Source: Propionibacteriaceae bacterium (GTDB lineage: Bacteria > Actinomycetota > Actinomycetes > Propionibacteriales > Propionibacteriaceae). Taken from it: 9,834 nucleotides of DNA. Shown piece by piece: positions 1-6,848 of this stretch. The translations under genes were made by a program, and so were the position numbers. The notes below the pieces were generated by a model. The model made no database searches, was not told where the DNA came from, and saw only the letters and a program-made list of their open reading frames with translations. The DNA lies in assembly GCA_003153855.1 (NCBI GenBank), contig PMBM01000018.1:1739-11572 (forward strand). The letters run 5' to 3'. How positions within the stretch are numbered: the stretch's first letter is position 1; every line of letters starts with the position of its first letter.

Positions 1-632
1 AGCGCCCGGTCGATCTCGCTCGTGAGCTCCTCGTACCGGGCGGACACGTTGAGGTTCTTCACGAAGTCGGAGTTCCAGGAGTGCATGCTCCGCAGGTCGG
101 CGAAACCGCCCTTGACGAACGCCCGGACGAGGTTGAGCGTCGCGGCGGACGCGTTGTACACGCCGAGCAGGCGGCCGGGGTCGGGCTCGCGGGACTCCGG
201 GGTGAAGTCGTAGCCGTTGACGGCGTCGCCCCGGTACGCGGGCAGCTCCACCGCGCCACGTACCTCCGTGTCGGACGACCGCGGCTTGGCGAACTGGCCG
301 GCGATGCGGCCGATCTTCACGACCGGGACCTGCGCGGCGTATGTCATGACGACGGCCATGCTGAGCAGCACGCGCAGGCGGCCGCGGATCGAGGCGGCGT
401 TGACGCCGTCGAAGGTCTCGGCGCAGTCGCCGCCCTGGAGGATGAACGCGTTCCCGGCGGCCACCGTCGCGATCTGCGCACGAAGCCCGTCGCACTCGCC
501 GGCGAACACCAGCGGTGGGAGCCGCCGCAGCGAGGTGAGCACCTCAGCCAGGCGCGCCTGGTCCCGATAGACGGGCTGCTGCACCGGGTGAAGGGCATGC
601 AACGCGTCGAGTGCGGGGATCTGGTCGGTCAC
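1..632 (-). CDS. aroG: Class II 3-deoxy-7-phosphoheptulonate (DAHP) synthase, N-terminal 210 residues
   Basis: This enzyme condenses phosphoenolpyruvate with erythrose 4-phosphate in the first committed step of the shikimate pathway, in the cytoplasm. The 3' end lies beyond position 1. Visible class II landmarks are LQGGDCAETF (about residues 65-74, with metal-binding Cys70), RIAGQFAKPRS (109-119), YRGDAVNG (133-140) and SMHSWNSDFV (182-191), which align by eye with M. tuberculosis AroG. The start is GTG at 632, because a TGA lies in frame three codons upstream (641-639). From this start the N-terminus is about 17 residues shorter than I recall for the M. tuberculosis enzyme (Cys70 against Cys87), so allosteric binding by aromatic amino acids may differ. 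No Shine-Dalgarno is seen; a TAGCCT hexamer eight bases upstream suggests leaderless transcription. The response regulator ends 201 bases upstream on the same strand, so this is probably a separate transcription unit. Family assignment is very secure. Confidence 0.95.
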   Translation of the reverse strand, partial: MTDQIPALDALHALHPVQQPVYRDQARLAEVLTSLRRLPPLVFAGECDGLRAQIATVAAGNAFILQGGDCAETFDGVNAASIRGRLRVLLSMAVVMTYAAQVPVVKIGRIAGQFAKPRSSDTEVRGAVELPAYRGDAVNGYDFTPESREPDPGRLLGVYNASAATLNLVRAFVKGGFADLRSMHSWNSDFVKNLNVSARYEELTSEIDRA

Positions 633-640
633 GATCGTTC

Positions 641-646
641 AGGCTA
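641..646 (-). promoter_or_regulatory. Candidate -10 element for leaderless aroG transcript
   Basis: On the minus strand TAGCCT (TANNNT pattern) ends eight bases before the GTG start at 632. That places transcription initiation at or within a base or two of the start codon. No purine-rich Shine-Dalgarno lies in the intervening bases and no convincing -35 hexamer is visible. The call rests on spacing plus the known frequency of leaderless mRNAs in actinobacteria. Confidence 0.45.
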
Positions 647-760
647 CCGGTGCGGCACCCACGACGCTCGTCCGTTGCGCCCTCTGGTCATTCCCGGACG
701 CTTTTCTGGCGCCTGCCCAGGCCTATGGTGATCGGCGGTCAGGGATCGACGAGCCTTCAC

Positions 761-783
761 GTGCCCTGGCATCCCTCCAGCAC
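761..783 (-). terminator. Weak hairpin downstream of the response regulator, possible terminator
   Basis: GTGC-TGG and CCA-GG-GCAC can pair around a seven-base loop, with a two-base bulge on one arm, about 50 bases beyond the response-regulator stop. There is no T-tract, so it is not a classical intrinsic terminator, although actinobacterial terminators often lack one. The rest of the 633-833 gap holds only the aroG promoter candidate and no gene I can support. Confidence 0.25.
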
Positions 784-833
784 CGGCGTGTCGTGACCCC
801 TCGAAATGGTCAGCTGCGCCCGCACATCGCGAA

Positions 834-1502
834 CTAGTGCGCCTCGCCGGAGTAGCCCTGCTCGATCGCGTACAGGGTGAGCTCGACGCGGTTGTGGAGC
901 TGGAGCTTGCGGAGCACGTTCTGTACGTGGTTCTGCACGGTCCGATGGGAGACGAACAGCTCGTCGGCGATCTCGCGGTAGGCCATGCCCTTCGCGACGC
1001 GGCGCAGCACCTCTGTCTCGCGGGTCGTGAGGATCGGGCCCTCGTCGTTGTGCTTCGCGGCGTCGGTGACCATGCGGCGGAACTCGCCGAGCACGAGACC
1101 GGCGAGGCCGGGCGTGAAGACGGCGTCGCCGTCGGCGGTGCGACGAACGCCCTCGAGCAGCTCGTCCGGAGTCGCCGACTTCACGAGGTAGCCCTTGGCG
1201 CCGGCCTTGATCGCGCGGAGCACGTCGTCGCGCTCACCCGATGCCGAGATCACCAGTACGTGCATGTCCGGGAACTCGCGCAGGAGGATCTCCGTACAGG
1301 TCGCTCCGTCGGGGTCGGGGATCTGCAGGTCCATGACCATGACGTCGGGGCGGGTGGCACGCGCGCGGCGCAGCGCCTCGTCGCCGGTCGAGGCGGTGGC
1401 CACGATGCGGAAGCCGGCGGCTTCGAGGTCGCCCGACATCGCCTCGATCCACACCGGGTGGTCGTCGACCAACATCACCCGCGGGCCCTCCGGCTCGGTC
1501 AT
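834..1502 (-). CDS. macR: LuxR/NarL-family response regulator (MacR-like)
   Basis: This is a 222-residue two-component response regulator, a DNA-binding transcription factor activated by the adjacent kinase. The receiver domain (about 8-125) has the acidic pair D13/D14, phosphoacceptor D58 (VMVMDLQIPDPDG), switch Ser86 and conserved K108. A linker leads to a LuxR helix-turn-helix (about 155-218: LTTRETEVLRRVAKG, then EIADELFVSHRTVQNHV). The ATG at 1502 is preferred over the in-frame GTG at 1520, because GAGGAG sits five bases before the ATG. It follows the kinase stop by 20 bases and ends the acyltransferase-kinase-regulator operon. The name is by resemblance to Streptomyces MacRS and its location between a class II DAHP synthase and a glucokinase gene, as I recall for S. 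coelicolor. The family is certain; orthology to MacR is likely but unproven. Confidence 0.92.
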   Translation of the reverse strand: MTEPEGPRVMLVDDHPVWIEAMSGDLEAAGFRIVATASTGDEALRRARATRPDVMVMDLQIPDPDGATCTEILLREFPDMHVLVISASGERDDVLRAIKAGAKGYLVKSATPDELLEGVRRTADGDAVFTPGLAGLVLGEFRRMVTDAAKHNDEGPILTTRETEVLRRVAKGMAYREIADELFVSHRTVQNHVQNVLRKLQLHNRVELTLYAIEQGYSGEAH

Positions 1503-1507
1503 CAGCT

Positions 1508-1513
1508 CTCCTC
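1508..1513 (-). promoter_or_regulatory. Shine-Dalgarno that decides the response-regulator start
   Basis: GAGGAG on the minus strand, five bases before ATG at 1502. It lies inside the coding frame that would be used from the GTG at 1520, so it supports the shorter 222-residue protein. Confidence 0.75.
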
Positions 1514-1522
1514 GTGTCACGC

Positions 1523-2680
1523 CTACTGGACCGGAATCCGGAGCTCCCAGTCAACTCCCCGGCCCGGCGCGGCGCGTACGACCGCCTGCCCGCCGAGGTC
1601 GCGGATCCTGCCCAGGACCGAGTCGCGGACACCGATGTGCCCGCGTTCCCCCGCCTTCGTGATGTCCTCCGGCTTCGCGCCGACGCCGTTGTCGCGCAGG
1701 GAGATGATCAGCTCGCGTCCCTCGTGCTCGAGCAGCACCCATGCTCGTGCCGTAGGTCCCGCGTGCTTCGCGACGTTGGCGAGGATCTCGGTGACCACGG
1801 CGTCGATCTCCAGAGCCTCCCGGCTCGACACCATGACCCGCTCCGCCATGGCCGAGACCGTGACGGTGCTGCTCTCGTGCCGGTCCAGGACCGACGTGAT
1901 GTCGACCTGATCGGACACCGGCGCCTCGAGCGGGTTCCGGTCGAGGAGCAGCACGCGCAGGCGGCTCTCCTGCTCGCGGGCCAGCGATGCGAGGCGTACG
2001 CCACGGGCCCCCAGGCCTGGCCCCTCGCGCTCGACCAGAGCGAGGACCTGCAGCACGCCGTCGTGGACGATCCGGTTGAGCCGCTCGCGCTCGGCGAGGG
2101 AGGCGGTCTCCGCGAAGGCGCGGTCGCGCTCCCCCACAGAGGCCAGCAGCAGGTCGACGAGCACGCCGATCCCCGCGCCGAGAAGCCCGAACACCACGAC
2201 CCAGCTCCACAGCGCGGGCTCCCAGGACGGAGTGACGACGATGAGAATCCCGCCGACGACGGCACCGGCGACGGCACCAGGCACGACGCCGTACGCCATG
2301 GCCACCACGAGCGGTGCGCAGACGGCCCAGTAGACGGGAAGTGCGAGGTAGTCGGTCGCGAAGACCGACGTGCCGAGGATCGGCCCGGACAGCCCCATGA
2401 GCGCGCAGGCGACGACGAGGTCCGCCACGATGAACGCCTGGCGGCGGGATGCGGGCCGTGCGTACGCGATGGCGGCGAGGGCCGTCCAGGTCACCATCCA
2501 GATCATTGCCGCGACCAGGAGCCCTCGATGCGTGGCCTCGTGCCAGCGGAGGGCGTTGACGAGGAGCGCGTGCACGCACAGGGCGATCCGCAGCCAGTTG
2601 ACCACTCGGAGCAGCGGACGCAGCAGGACCTGGGAGGCCGCCGAGTCCCTCCGCGAGATCCACACCGGCCCGGACCGCAT
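1523..2680 (-). CDS. macS: NarL-type membrane sensor histidine kinase (MacS-like)
   Basis: This is a 385-residue sensor kinase. About six hydrophobic segments occupy residues 27-180 (roughly 27-45, 53-73, 82-100, 109-128, 131-149, 156-179) with very short loops, so there is no sizeable extracytoplasmic sensor domain. A short linker leads to a HisKA_3 box, ERERLNRIVHDGVLQVL, with phosphoacceptor His206. The HATPase follows: N box TEILANVAKHAG (Asn302), G1 box LRDNGVGA (330-335), then GHIGVRDSVLGRI and a terminal GRGVDWELRIPV strand. The ATG at 2680 shares its A with the TGA of the upstream acyltransferase (TGATG) and has no Shine-Dalgarno, so translation is probably by reinitiation. The frame stays open far upstream, but that stretch is antisense-like composition overlapping the acyltransferase in another frame. 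It ends 20 bases before the response-regulator ATG, its obvious partner. The kinase class is sure; the MacS name rests on architecture and synteny. Confidence 0.92.
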   Translation of the reverse strand: MRSGPVWISRRDSAASQVLLRPLLRVVNWLRIALCVHALLVNALRWHEATHRGLLVAAMIWMVTWTALAAIAYARPASRRQAFIVADLVVACALMGLSGPILGTSVFATDYLALPVYWAVCAPLVVAMAYGVVPGAVAGAVVGGILIVVTPSWEPALWSWVVVFGLLGAGIGVLVDLLLASVGERDRAFAETASLAERERLNRIVHDGVLQVLALVEREGPGLGARGVRLASLAREQESRLRVLLLDRNPLEAPVSDQVDITSVLDRHESSTVTVSAMAERVMVSSREALEIDAVVTEILANVAKHAGPTARAWVLLEHEGRELIISLRDNGVGAKPEDITKAGERGHIGVRDSVLGRIRDLGGQAVVRAAPGRGVDWELRIPVQ

Positions 2681-3384
2681 CAGGTGGGCTCGGGCTCGGC
2701 GCTGGGGATCTGGGCGCGTGCCGAGTTGCTGTACACGGGCACGTACTCCTGACCGGTCAGCTCCTGGATCGCGAGCATCACGGCGTCGGTCACCTCGCGG
2801 TAGACCGACCCTTCGGTCGAGCCGAAGTGCTCGGAGAAGTCCAGCGGCGTGCCGATCGTGATCCCCGGTCGCCTCATGAGCGGGATCCCGAACGGTCCGC
2901 GAATGAACTGGGTGTTCGAGAAGCCGACGGGGACGACGGGTACGCCCGCGTTCAGCGCCAGACGGGCCACGCCGGTACGGCCGCGGTACAGGCGGCCGTC
3001 GCGCGACCGGGTCCCTTCGGGGAAGATCCCGACCACGCCGCCGTCGGTGAGGACCTTGTAGATCGGGCGAAGGCCGTCGGCGCTCGCCCGGCCTCCGGAG
3101 CGGTCCATCGGGACCTGACCGACACCCTTGAGGAACCAGCCGAGCACTCGGCCCCAACCCTTCATGTGGAAGAGCTCCGCCTTGGCGGGGAACGTCATCG
3201 GGCGCGTGATCATCGCGGGCAGCAGGTACGTGTCCCCCGCGGAGAGGTGGTTGCCGGCGAGGATGACGCCGCCCGTCTCGGGGATGTTCTCTGCGCCCTC
3301 GACCCAGGGCCGGAACGCGAGCACGCACACGGGCCTGACCAAGAGGTACTTGAACAGCGTGTACAGCAACCCCGGCCCTTTCAC
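2680..3384 (-). CDS. Lysophospholipid acyltransferase (PlsC-like, 1-acylglycerol-3-phosphate acyltransferase family)
   Basis: This 234-residue protein probably transfers an acyl chain to lysophosphatidic acid or a related lysolipid at the inner face of the membrane. Motif I is NHLSAGD (45-51), giving the catalytic H-x4-D pair His46/Asp51. Motif II-like GQVPMDRSGG (89-98) includes Arg95, motif III is FPEGTRS (121-127), and a VPVVPVGF strand (148-155) corresponds to motif IV. The first 25 residues are hydrophobic and may anchor it. Start GTG at 3384 is chosen because GGAG lies four bases upstream and homology begins here; the longer open frame upstream overlaps the divergent esterase gene. It is first in an operon with the sensor kinase, with stop and start sharing one base. 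M. tuberculosis has a PlsC-like gene (Rv2182c) near aroG, as I recall. The exact lipid substrate cannot be read from the sequence, since actinobacteria carry several paralogues. Confidence 0.9.
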   Translation of the reverse strand: MKGPGLLYTLFKYLLVRPVCVLAFRPWVEGAENIPETGGVILAGNHLSAGDTYLLPAMITRPMTFPAKAELFHMKGWGRVLGWFLKGVGQVPMDRSGGRASADGLRPIYKVLTDGGVVGIFPEGTRSRDGRLYRGRTGVARLALNAGVPVVPVGFSNTQFIRGPFGIPLMRRPGITIGTPLDFSEHFGSTEGSVYREVTDAVMLAIQELTGQEYVPVYSNSARAQIPSAEPEPT

Positions 3385-3450
3385 TCGTCTCCGCAGGACT
3401 GTAGCGCCCGGCGGCCCGCCGAACCGCGCCAGCGCGCCTACTCTTGTGTC
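3385..3450. promoter_or_regulatory. Divergent promoter region between acyltransferase operon and esterase
   Basis: Only 66 bases separate two divergent GTG starts. On plus, TACTCT (3439-3444) ends six bases before the esterase GTG at 3451, ideal for a leaderless transcript. On minus, TACAGT (3403-3398) is a -10-like hexamer 13 bases before the acyltransferase GTG, but a start from it would fall inside the GGAG ribosome site at 3392-3389, so the real minus promoter may lie further upstream. No clear -35 is seen for either. Initiation in one direction could interfere with the other. Confidence 0.45.
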
Positions 3451-4206
3451 GTGACCACCACCGCAGGCCTCCTCGAGGGAGCCGAGCCCTTCTCCGGAGG
3501 CTCCGGCACGATCGGCGTTCTGCTGATCCACGGCTTCACCGGCAGTCCTCGTTCCCTGCGTCCCTGGGCGGACGACCTCGTGGCGCGCGGCTATCGCGTC
3601 GAGCTCCCCCTGCTCCCCGGGCACGGCACCCGGTGGGAGGACATGGACCAGGTCGAGTGGACCGACTGGTACTCGACCGTCGAACGCGCGTACGACGCGC
3701 TGGCTGCCCAGACCGACAAGGTCTTCGTCGGCGCGCTGTCGATGGGCGGGTCGCTGGCTCTCGAGCTCGGGGCCCATCGCCCCGTCGCGGGCCTGATCCT
3801 CGTCAACCCGTCGGTGCGTACGAACGACAAGCGCTTCCTCGTCCTGCCGCTGCTCTCGCGCGTGATGCGGTCGATCCCCGCCATCGGCAACGACATCGCG
3901 CAGCCGGGCGGCGACGAGGGCGCCTACGACCGCACGCCCCTCAAGGGCGTCGTCCAGCTCACCAGGCTGTGGCACGCCGCCCAGGGCGACCTCGGCAAGG
4001 TCACGGCACCGGTGCTGCTCTTCCGTTCCCAGACCGACCATGTGGTCGACCCGTCGTCGGCCGCCACCATCGTCCGCGACGTCTCCTCGCACGACGTCCG
4101 CGAGGTGATGCTCTCCCGCAGCTACCACGTCGCCACCCTCGACTACGACGCACCGGAGATCTTCGCGGGCTGTGCCAGCTTCATCGCATCGCTCGTCAGC
4201 GGATGA
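3451..4206 (+). CDS. Alpha/beta-hydrolase carboxylesterase / monoacylglycerol lipase (Est30-like)
   Basis: This 251-residue cytoplasmic serine hydrolase probably cleaves short- to medium-chain carboxylic esters or monoacylglycerols. The oxyanion-hole segment LLIHGFTGSP (24-33) is followed by PLLPGHGT (53-60). The nucleophile elbow GALSMGG gives Ser97, SQTDHVVDP gives Asp196 and SYHVATLD gives His226, a complete triad. The HGFTG start and the HV-TLD histidine context match the Geobacillus Est30 carboxylesterase type as I remember it. The frame is open much further upstream, but homology and a -10-like TACTCT six bases before GTG 3451 support this short start, and there is no signal peptide. 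The stop overlaps the next gene's start by ATGA, so the two are coupled. Its position opposite an acyltransferase hints at lipid turnover, but that is inference; the substrate is unknown. Confidence 0.9.
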   Translation: MTTTAGLLEGAEPFSGGSGTIGVLLIHGFTGSPRSLRPWADDLVARGYRVELPLLPGHGTRWEDMDQVEWTDWYSTVERAYDALAAQTDKVFVGALSMGGSLALELGAHRPVAGLILVNPSVRTNDKRFLVLPLLSRVMRSIPAIGNDIAQPGGDEGAYDRTPLKGVVQLTRLWHAAQGDLGKVTAPVLLFRSQTDHVVDPSSAATIVRDVSSHDVREVMLSRSYHVATLDYDAPEIFAGCASFIASLVSG

Positions 4207-4622
4207 CCGACAACTTCGACGACGAGTTCCGCCAGATCGTCGCGTCGCAGCTCGCTGACCTCGATGAGGAGTCGATCGACGACCTCGACATCGAGCTGCC
4301 GCCACCCGTAGCACCCCCGCCGGCGCCGACAGTGACGTACGAGCTGACGGCGCCGCGGTCCTGGAGCCCCGGGCCGGAGCCGGACGACTTCGTGCCCCCG
4401 CCCCCGCTCCCGCCCGCGAAGCGGCCCTCCGTGATCGCCTGGGGAGGCATCTCGTCGATCGTCGCGGGTGTCATCCTCCTGGGCGGCGTCCTCCTGGGAT
4501 GGCTCGCCGGCTCGTGGGCGACCCCCGTGGGGTTCATCGTCCTCTGCGGGGGGATCCTCGTGCTGTTCACCCGGCTGCCGAAGGACCGGGACGCCGGTCC
4601 GGACAACGGCGCCAAGGTCTGA
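4203..4622 (+). CDS. Small acidic, proline-rich two-pass membrane protein of unknown function
   Basis: I do not recognise a named family for this 139-residue protein. Residues 1-32 are strongly acidic and helix-prone (DDEFRQIV, then DLDEESIDDLDIEL). Residues 33-72 are rich in proline (PPPVAPPPAP, later PPPPLPP) and probably extended. Two hydrophobic segments follow (about 76-102 and 105-123), glycine-rich and separated only by a few residues, then a short charged tail (PKDRDAGPDNGAKV). The likely topology is both ends cytoplasmic. The ATG overlaps the esterase stop by four bases (ATGA), so it is translationally coupled and probably cotranscribed. Its stop is one base from the convergent glucokinase stop. 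The acidic tail plus flexible linker could dock a partner at the membrane, but no function can be assigned. Confidence 0.8.
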   Translation: MTDNFDDEFRQIVASQLADLDEESIDDLDIELPPPVAPPPAPTVTYELTAPRSWSPGPEPDDFVPPPPLPPAKRPSVIAWGGISSIVAGVILLGGVLLGWLAGSWATPVGFIVLCGGILVLFTRLPKDRDAGPDNGAKV

Positions 4623-4623
4623 C

Positions 4624-5664
4624 CTACTCGGCGAGGAAGCCGTCGCGAAGCCGGCGGCGGCGTGTGCTGAGCGTGCGGGGCGTACGGCGCCAGGGCCAGA
4701 AGGCCGAGGCGAGACTCGGCGGCTCGGAGATCGCGTGCCGGGCGAGATCGGCGGCGCCGATGAGGCCGGCGTCGTTGCGGAAGTGCGCCAGGGCGATCCG
4801 GGCGGTGGGCCGGTAGCCGCGCCCGGTCAACGACCTCGCGTACGCATCGATCGCCGGCTTCAGGAGGAGACCGCCTGCCTCGCTGACCCCTCCGCCGATC
4901 ACGAACAGCTCCGGGTCGAGCGCGGCGGCCAGGTTGGCCATGCCCTTGCCCAGCCAGGTGCCGACATCGGCGATGAGCTCGATCGACGGGCGGTCGCCGG
5001 ACAGCGCGAGCGCGGTCACCTCGGGACCGCTGATGCCGTCAGGGCCGGCCGCTGCAGCCAAGGCTGCCGCTTGGGGCGCGCCAGCCTGGATGAGGCCGTT
5101 GGCCTCGCGGACGAGGGCGTTGCCGGAGGCGTACTGCTCCCAGCAGCCCCTGTTGCCGCAGGCGCACCAGTGGCCGTCCGGCACAACGGTCATGTGGCCC
5201 CATTCGCCGGCCATCCCGTACGTGCCGCGGAACACCCGTCCGTCGACCACGAGGGCGCCACCGATGCCCGTCCCCAGCGTGATGCAGACCATGACCCCCG
5301 CGCCGCGGCCGGCGCCGAACCGGTACTCCGCCCAGCCCGCGGCGTTCGCGTCGTTGTCGACGATGACCGGAAGGTCGATGCGCGTACGGAGGCGGTCGCG
5401 CAACGGCTCGTTGCGCCAGGCGAGGTGCGGCGAGAAGCGGACGAGCGCCTGCTCGGAGTCGACCCAGCCGGCCGCGCCGATCCCCACCGAGCCGACCAGG
5501 TGGCCGGCGCGCAGCTCGTGGACGACCTCGACGATCGCGTCCTCGACGCTAGACGGGCTGGAGGTCGGGGAAGGCAGGGTCATGCGCTCGATGACCTCAC
5601 CGGTGCGCGTGACGACGCCCGCGGCAACCTTCGTACCGCCGATGTCGATACCGATGCTGAGCAT
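4624..5664 (-). CDS. glkA: ROK-family glucokinase with C-terminal basic extension
   Basis: This 346-residue enzyme phosphorylates glucose with ATP to glucose 6-phosphate. The phosphate-binding motif DIGGTK spans 7-12, the sugar-binding catalytic region VDNDANAAGWAE contains Asp105, and the second ATP motif is ITLGTGIGGAL (128-138). The ROK zinc site is complete: His157 (GEWGHM) and Cys167, Cys169 and Cys174 (CACGNRGC), followed by EQYASG. FVIGGGVSEAG (255-265) completes the fold. Streptomyces GlkA is about 317 residues; here the last 30 or so (SAFWPWRRTPRTLSTRRRRL, then RDGFLAE) are extra, tryptophan- and arginine-rich. ATG 5664 is used; the nearest purine run, GGGGG, is ten bases upstream. 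It lies 59 bases after the mannosyltransferase stop and could share its transcript or use TAGGGT at 5705-5700. In Streptomyces the homologue also mediates glucose repression; whether that holds here is unknown. Confidence 0.93.
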   Translation of the reverse strand: MLSIGIDIGGTKVAAGVVTRTGEVIERMTLPSPTSSPSSVEDAIVEVVHELRAGHLVGSVGIGAAGWVDSEQALVRFSPHLAWRNEPLRDRLRTRIDLPVIVDNDANAAGWAEYRFGAGRGAGVMVCITLGTGIGGALVVDGRVFRGTYGMAGEWGHMTVVPDGHWCACGNRGCWEQYASGNALVREANGLIQAGAPQAAALAAAAGPDGISGPEVTALALSGDRPSIELIADVGTWLGKGMANLAAALDPELFVIGGGVSEAGGLLLKPAIDAYARSLTGRGYRPTARIALAHFRNDAGLIGAADLARHAISEPPSLASAFWPWRRTPRTLSTRRRRLRDGFLAE

Positions 5665-5699
5665 GAGCCGCTGACCCCCGAAAGTCCTTGCCTAGCCAC

Positions 5700-5705
5700 A
5701 CCCTA
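5700..5705 (-). promoter_or_regulatory. Candidate -10 element upstream of glucokinase gene
   Basis: TAGGGT on the minus strand in the 59-base gap after the mannosyltransferase gene would give a leader of about 28 bases. No -35 match is visible at the right spacing, so readthrough from upstream is equally possible. Confidence 0.25.
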
Positions 5706-5723
5706 CCGAGCGGTCCGACCTGG

Positions 5724-6818
5724 CTAGACGATCGACTCCAGGGTCGACCGGAGCCGGAGCCGTACGTGGTCAGCCCCGACGAGGTCGGCGACGTGCTTCC
5801 GGCCGGCGAATCCCGCGGCGCGAGCCTTGACAGGGTTGGAGAGCCACCCGATCATCGCCGCGGCGAGGGCAGACGTGTCGTCGGGGTCGACGACGCTGCC
5901 CGTCACCTGGTCGATGACAGTCTCGCGGGCTCCGCCCGAGTCCCCCACGACCACGGGAACGCCGCAGGCCGCGGCCTCGCACGCGACCAGCCCGAGGCCC
6001 TCTGCGTACAACCCACCCAGCCTGGTGCGTACGGGTGACACGAACACCGACGCGGAGCGCAGCAGGTCCGGCATTCGGTCGTGGCTGACGGGCGGCCGGA
6101 ACTCGACGTCCTGCATGGCAGCCGCGCGACGACGAAGGCTGGGCCCTTGAGGCCCGTCGCCCACGACGATCAGGCGGCTGTCCGGGACGACCGCGGTGAC
6201 GCGCGGCCAGGCGTCGAGCAGCCGGTCGAGGCCCTTCTGACGTACGAAGCGGGACGCGGCCACGACCGTACCGACGGGCGCGTTCGTGGCCGGCGAGAAT
6301 TCGTCGAGGTCGACCGGGGGCGGCAGCATGACGAGCTTCGCGCGGTCCTCCGGGGCGAGAGCGGCCGCGATGCGGCCGGCCGTGTAGGCCGAGATGACGC
6401 CGAAGGCGTCGACGTCCCGCCCGATGCGCCGCAGCAGGCTGCGTGCGCCCGGTACACGCGACCACCACACCTCGTGGCCGTGACTCAGGGCGAGGATCCT
6501 GCGTGCGCCCCCGCGTCGGAGGCCGGACGCGAGGAGCCCGAGCGGCGCAGCAGCGCCGAAGATGACCTGCTCCGCGCCGTACTCACGGAGCAGCTCGGCC
6601 GCTCGGCGTCCTACGGACGGGCTGGGGACCAGGGGCCCCGGCAGCCGGTGGACCGGGAACGGGAGACTCGCGTCGTACGTGAGGGTGGCGGACTCGTCCC
6701 GCTCTGTACGGGTGAGGACGACCACCTGGTCGTCGAGGAAGGAGCAGACGTGGCGGAGGTAGGTCTCGATGCCGCCGACGCGGGGAGGGAAGTCGTTGGT
6801 GACGACAAGCGTCGTCAT
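5724..6818 (-). CDS. pimB: GT4 mannosyltransferase, PimB'-like (phosphatidylinositol monomannoside mannosyltransferase)
   Basis: This 364-residue retaining GT-B transferase probably adds the second mannose, from GDP-mannose, to phosphatidylinositol monomannoside on the cytoplasmic side of the membrane. The N-terminal TNDFPPRVGGIETYL (7-21) holds the glycine pair of the donor site. FGAAAPLGLLA (87-97) and SHGHEVWWSRVPGARSLLRRI (112-132) closely resemble mycobacterial PimB'. Arg190 and Lys195 (SRFVRQKG) should bind the donor phosphates. The E-x7-E motif is E273/E281 (EGLGLVACEAAACGVPVV), and SGGARETV follows. Length is normal and there is no membrane segment. The ATG lies 18 bases after the NlpC/P60 stop with no Shine-Dalgarno and a strong hairpin between them, implying coupled translation. 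In M. tuberculosis pimB' (Rv2188c) also lies close to an NlpC/P60 gene, as I recall. The GT4 family is certain; the PimB' substrate is likely from sequence and synteny. Confidence 0.9.
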   Translation of the reverse strand: MTTLVVTNDFPPRVGGIETYLRHVCSFLDDQVVVLTRTERDESATLTYDASLPFPVHRLPGPLVPSPSVGRRAAELLREYGAEQVIFGAAAPLGLLASGLRRGGARRILALSHGHEVWWSRVPGARSLLRRIGRDVDAFGVISAYTAGRIAAALAPEDRAKLVMLPPPVDLDEFSPATNAPVGTVVAASRFVRQKGLDRLLDAWPRVTAVVPDSRLIVVGDGPQGPSLRRRAAAMQDVEFRPPVSHDRMPDLLRSASVFVSPVRTRLGGLYAEGLGLVACEAAACGVPVVVGDSGGARETVIDQVTGSVVDPDDTSALAAAMIGWLSNPVKARAAGFAGRKHVADLVGADHVRLRLRSTLESIV

Positions 6819-6821
6819 CAG

Positions 6822-6848
6822 CGCGTCAGCCTGAGGTCAGGCGACGCG
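6822..6848 (-). other. Strong hairpin at the NlpC/P60-pimB junction
   Basis: In the minus-strand RNA, CGCGUC-GCCUG pairs with CAGGC-(U)-GACGCG around loop ACCU: 11 pairs, nearly all G-C, with one bulged U. The UGA stop of the NlpC/P60 gene (6839-6837) sits at the loop edge, and the pimB ATG begins three bases after the stem. There is no T-tract, so it is not an ordinary terminator. Confidence 0.7.

Noticed and set aside
644..691. 15-codon leader peptide before the DAHP synthase, as a possible attenuator
   Set aside because: The frame ATG 691 to TAG 644 contains one Trp and no Phe or Tyr run, there are no alternative hairpins, and its stop coincides with the -10 element of a probable leaderless promoter.
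837..1910. Long plus-strand open frame opposite the response regulator and kinase
   Set aside because: It has no family resemblance, low-complexity Arg/Gly/Val/Ala composition typical of high-GC antisense frames, and lies over well-supported minus-strand genes.
1523..3328. Reading the sensor kinase as a 601-residue protein
   Set aside because: The first 216 residues are out-of-frame translation of the acyltransferase gene, Arg/Pro-rich and structureless; hydrophobic segments begin only after ATG 2680.
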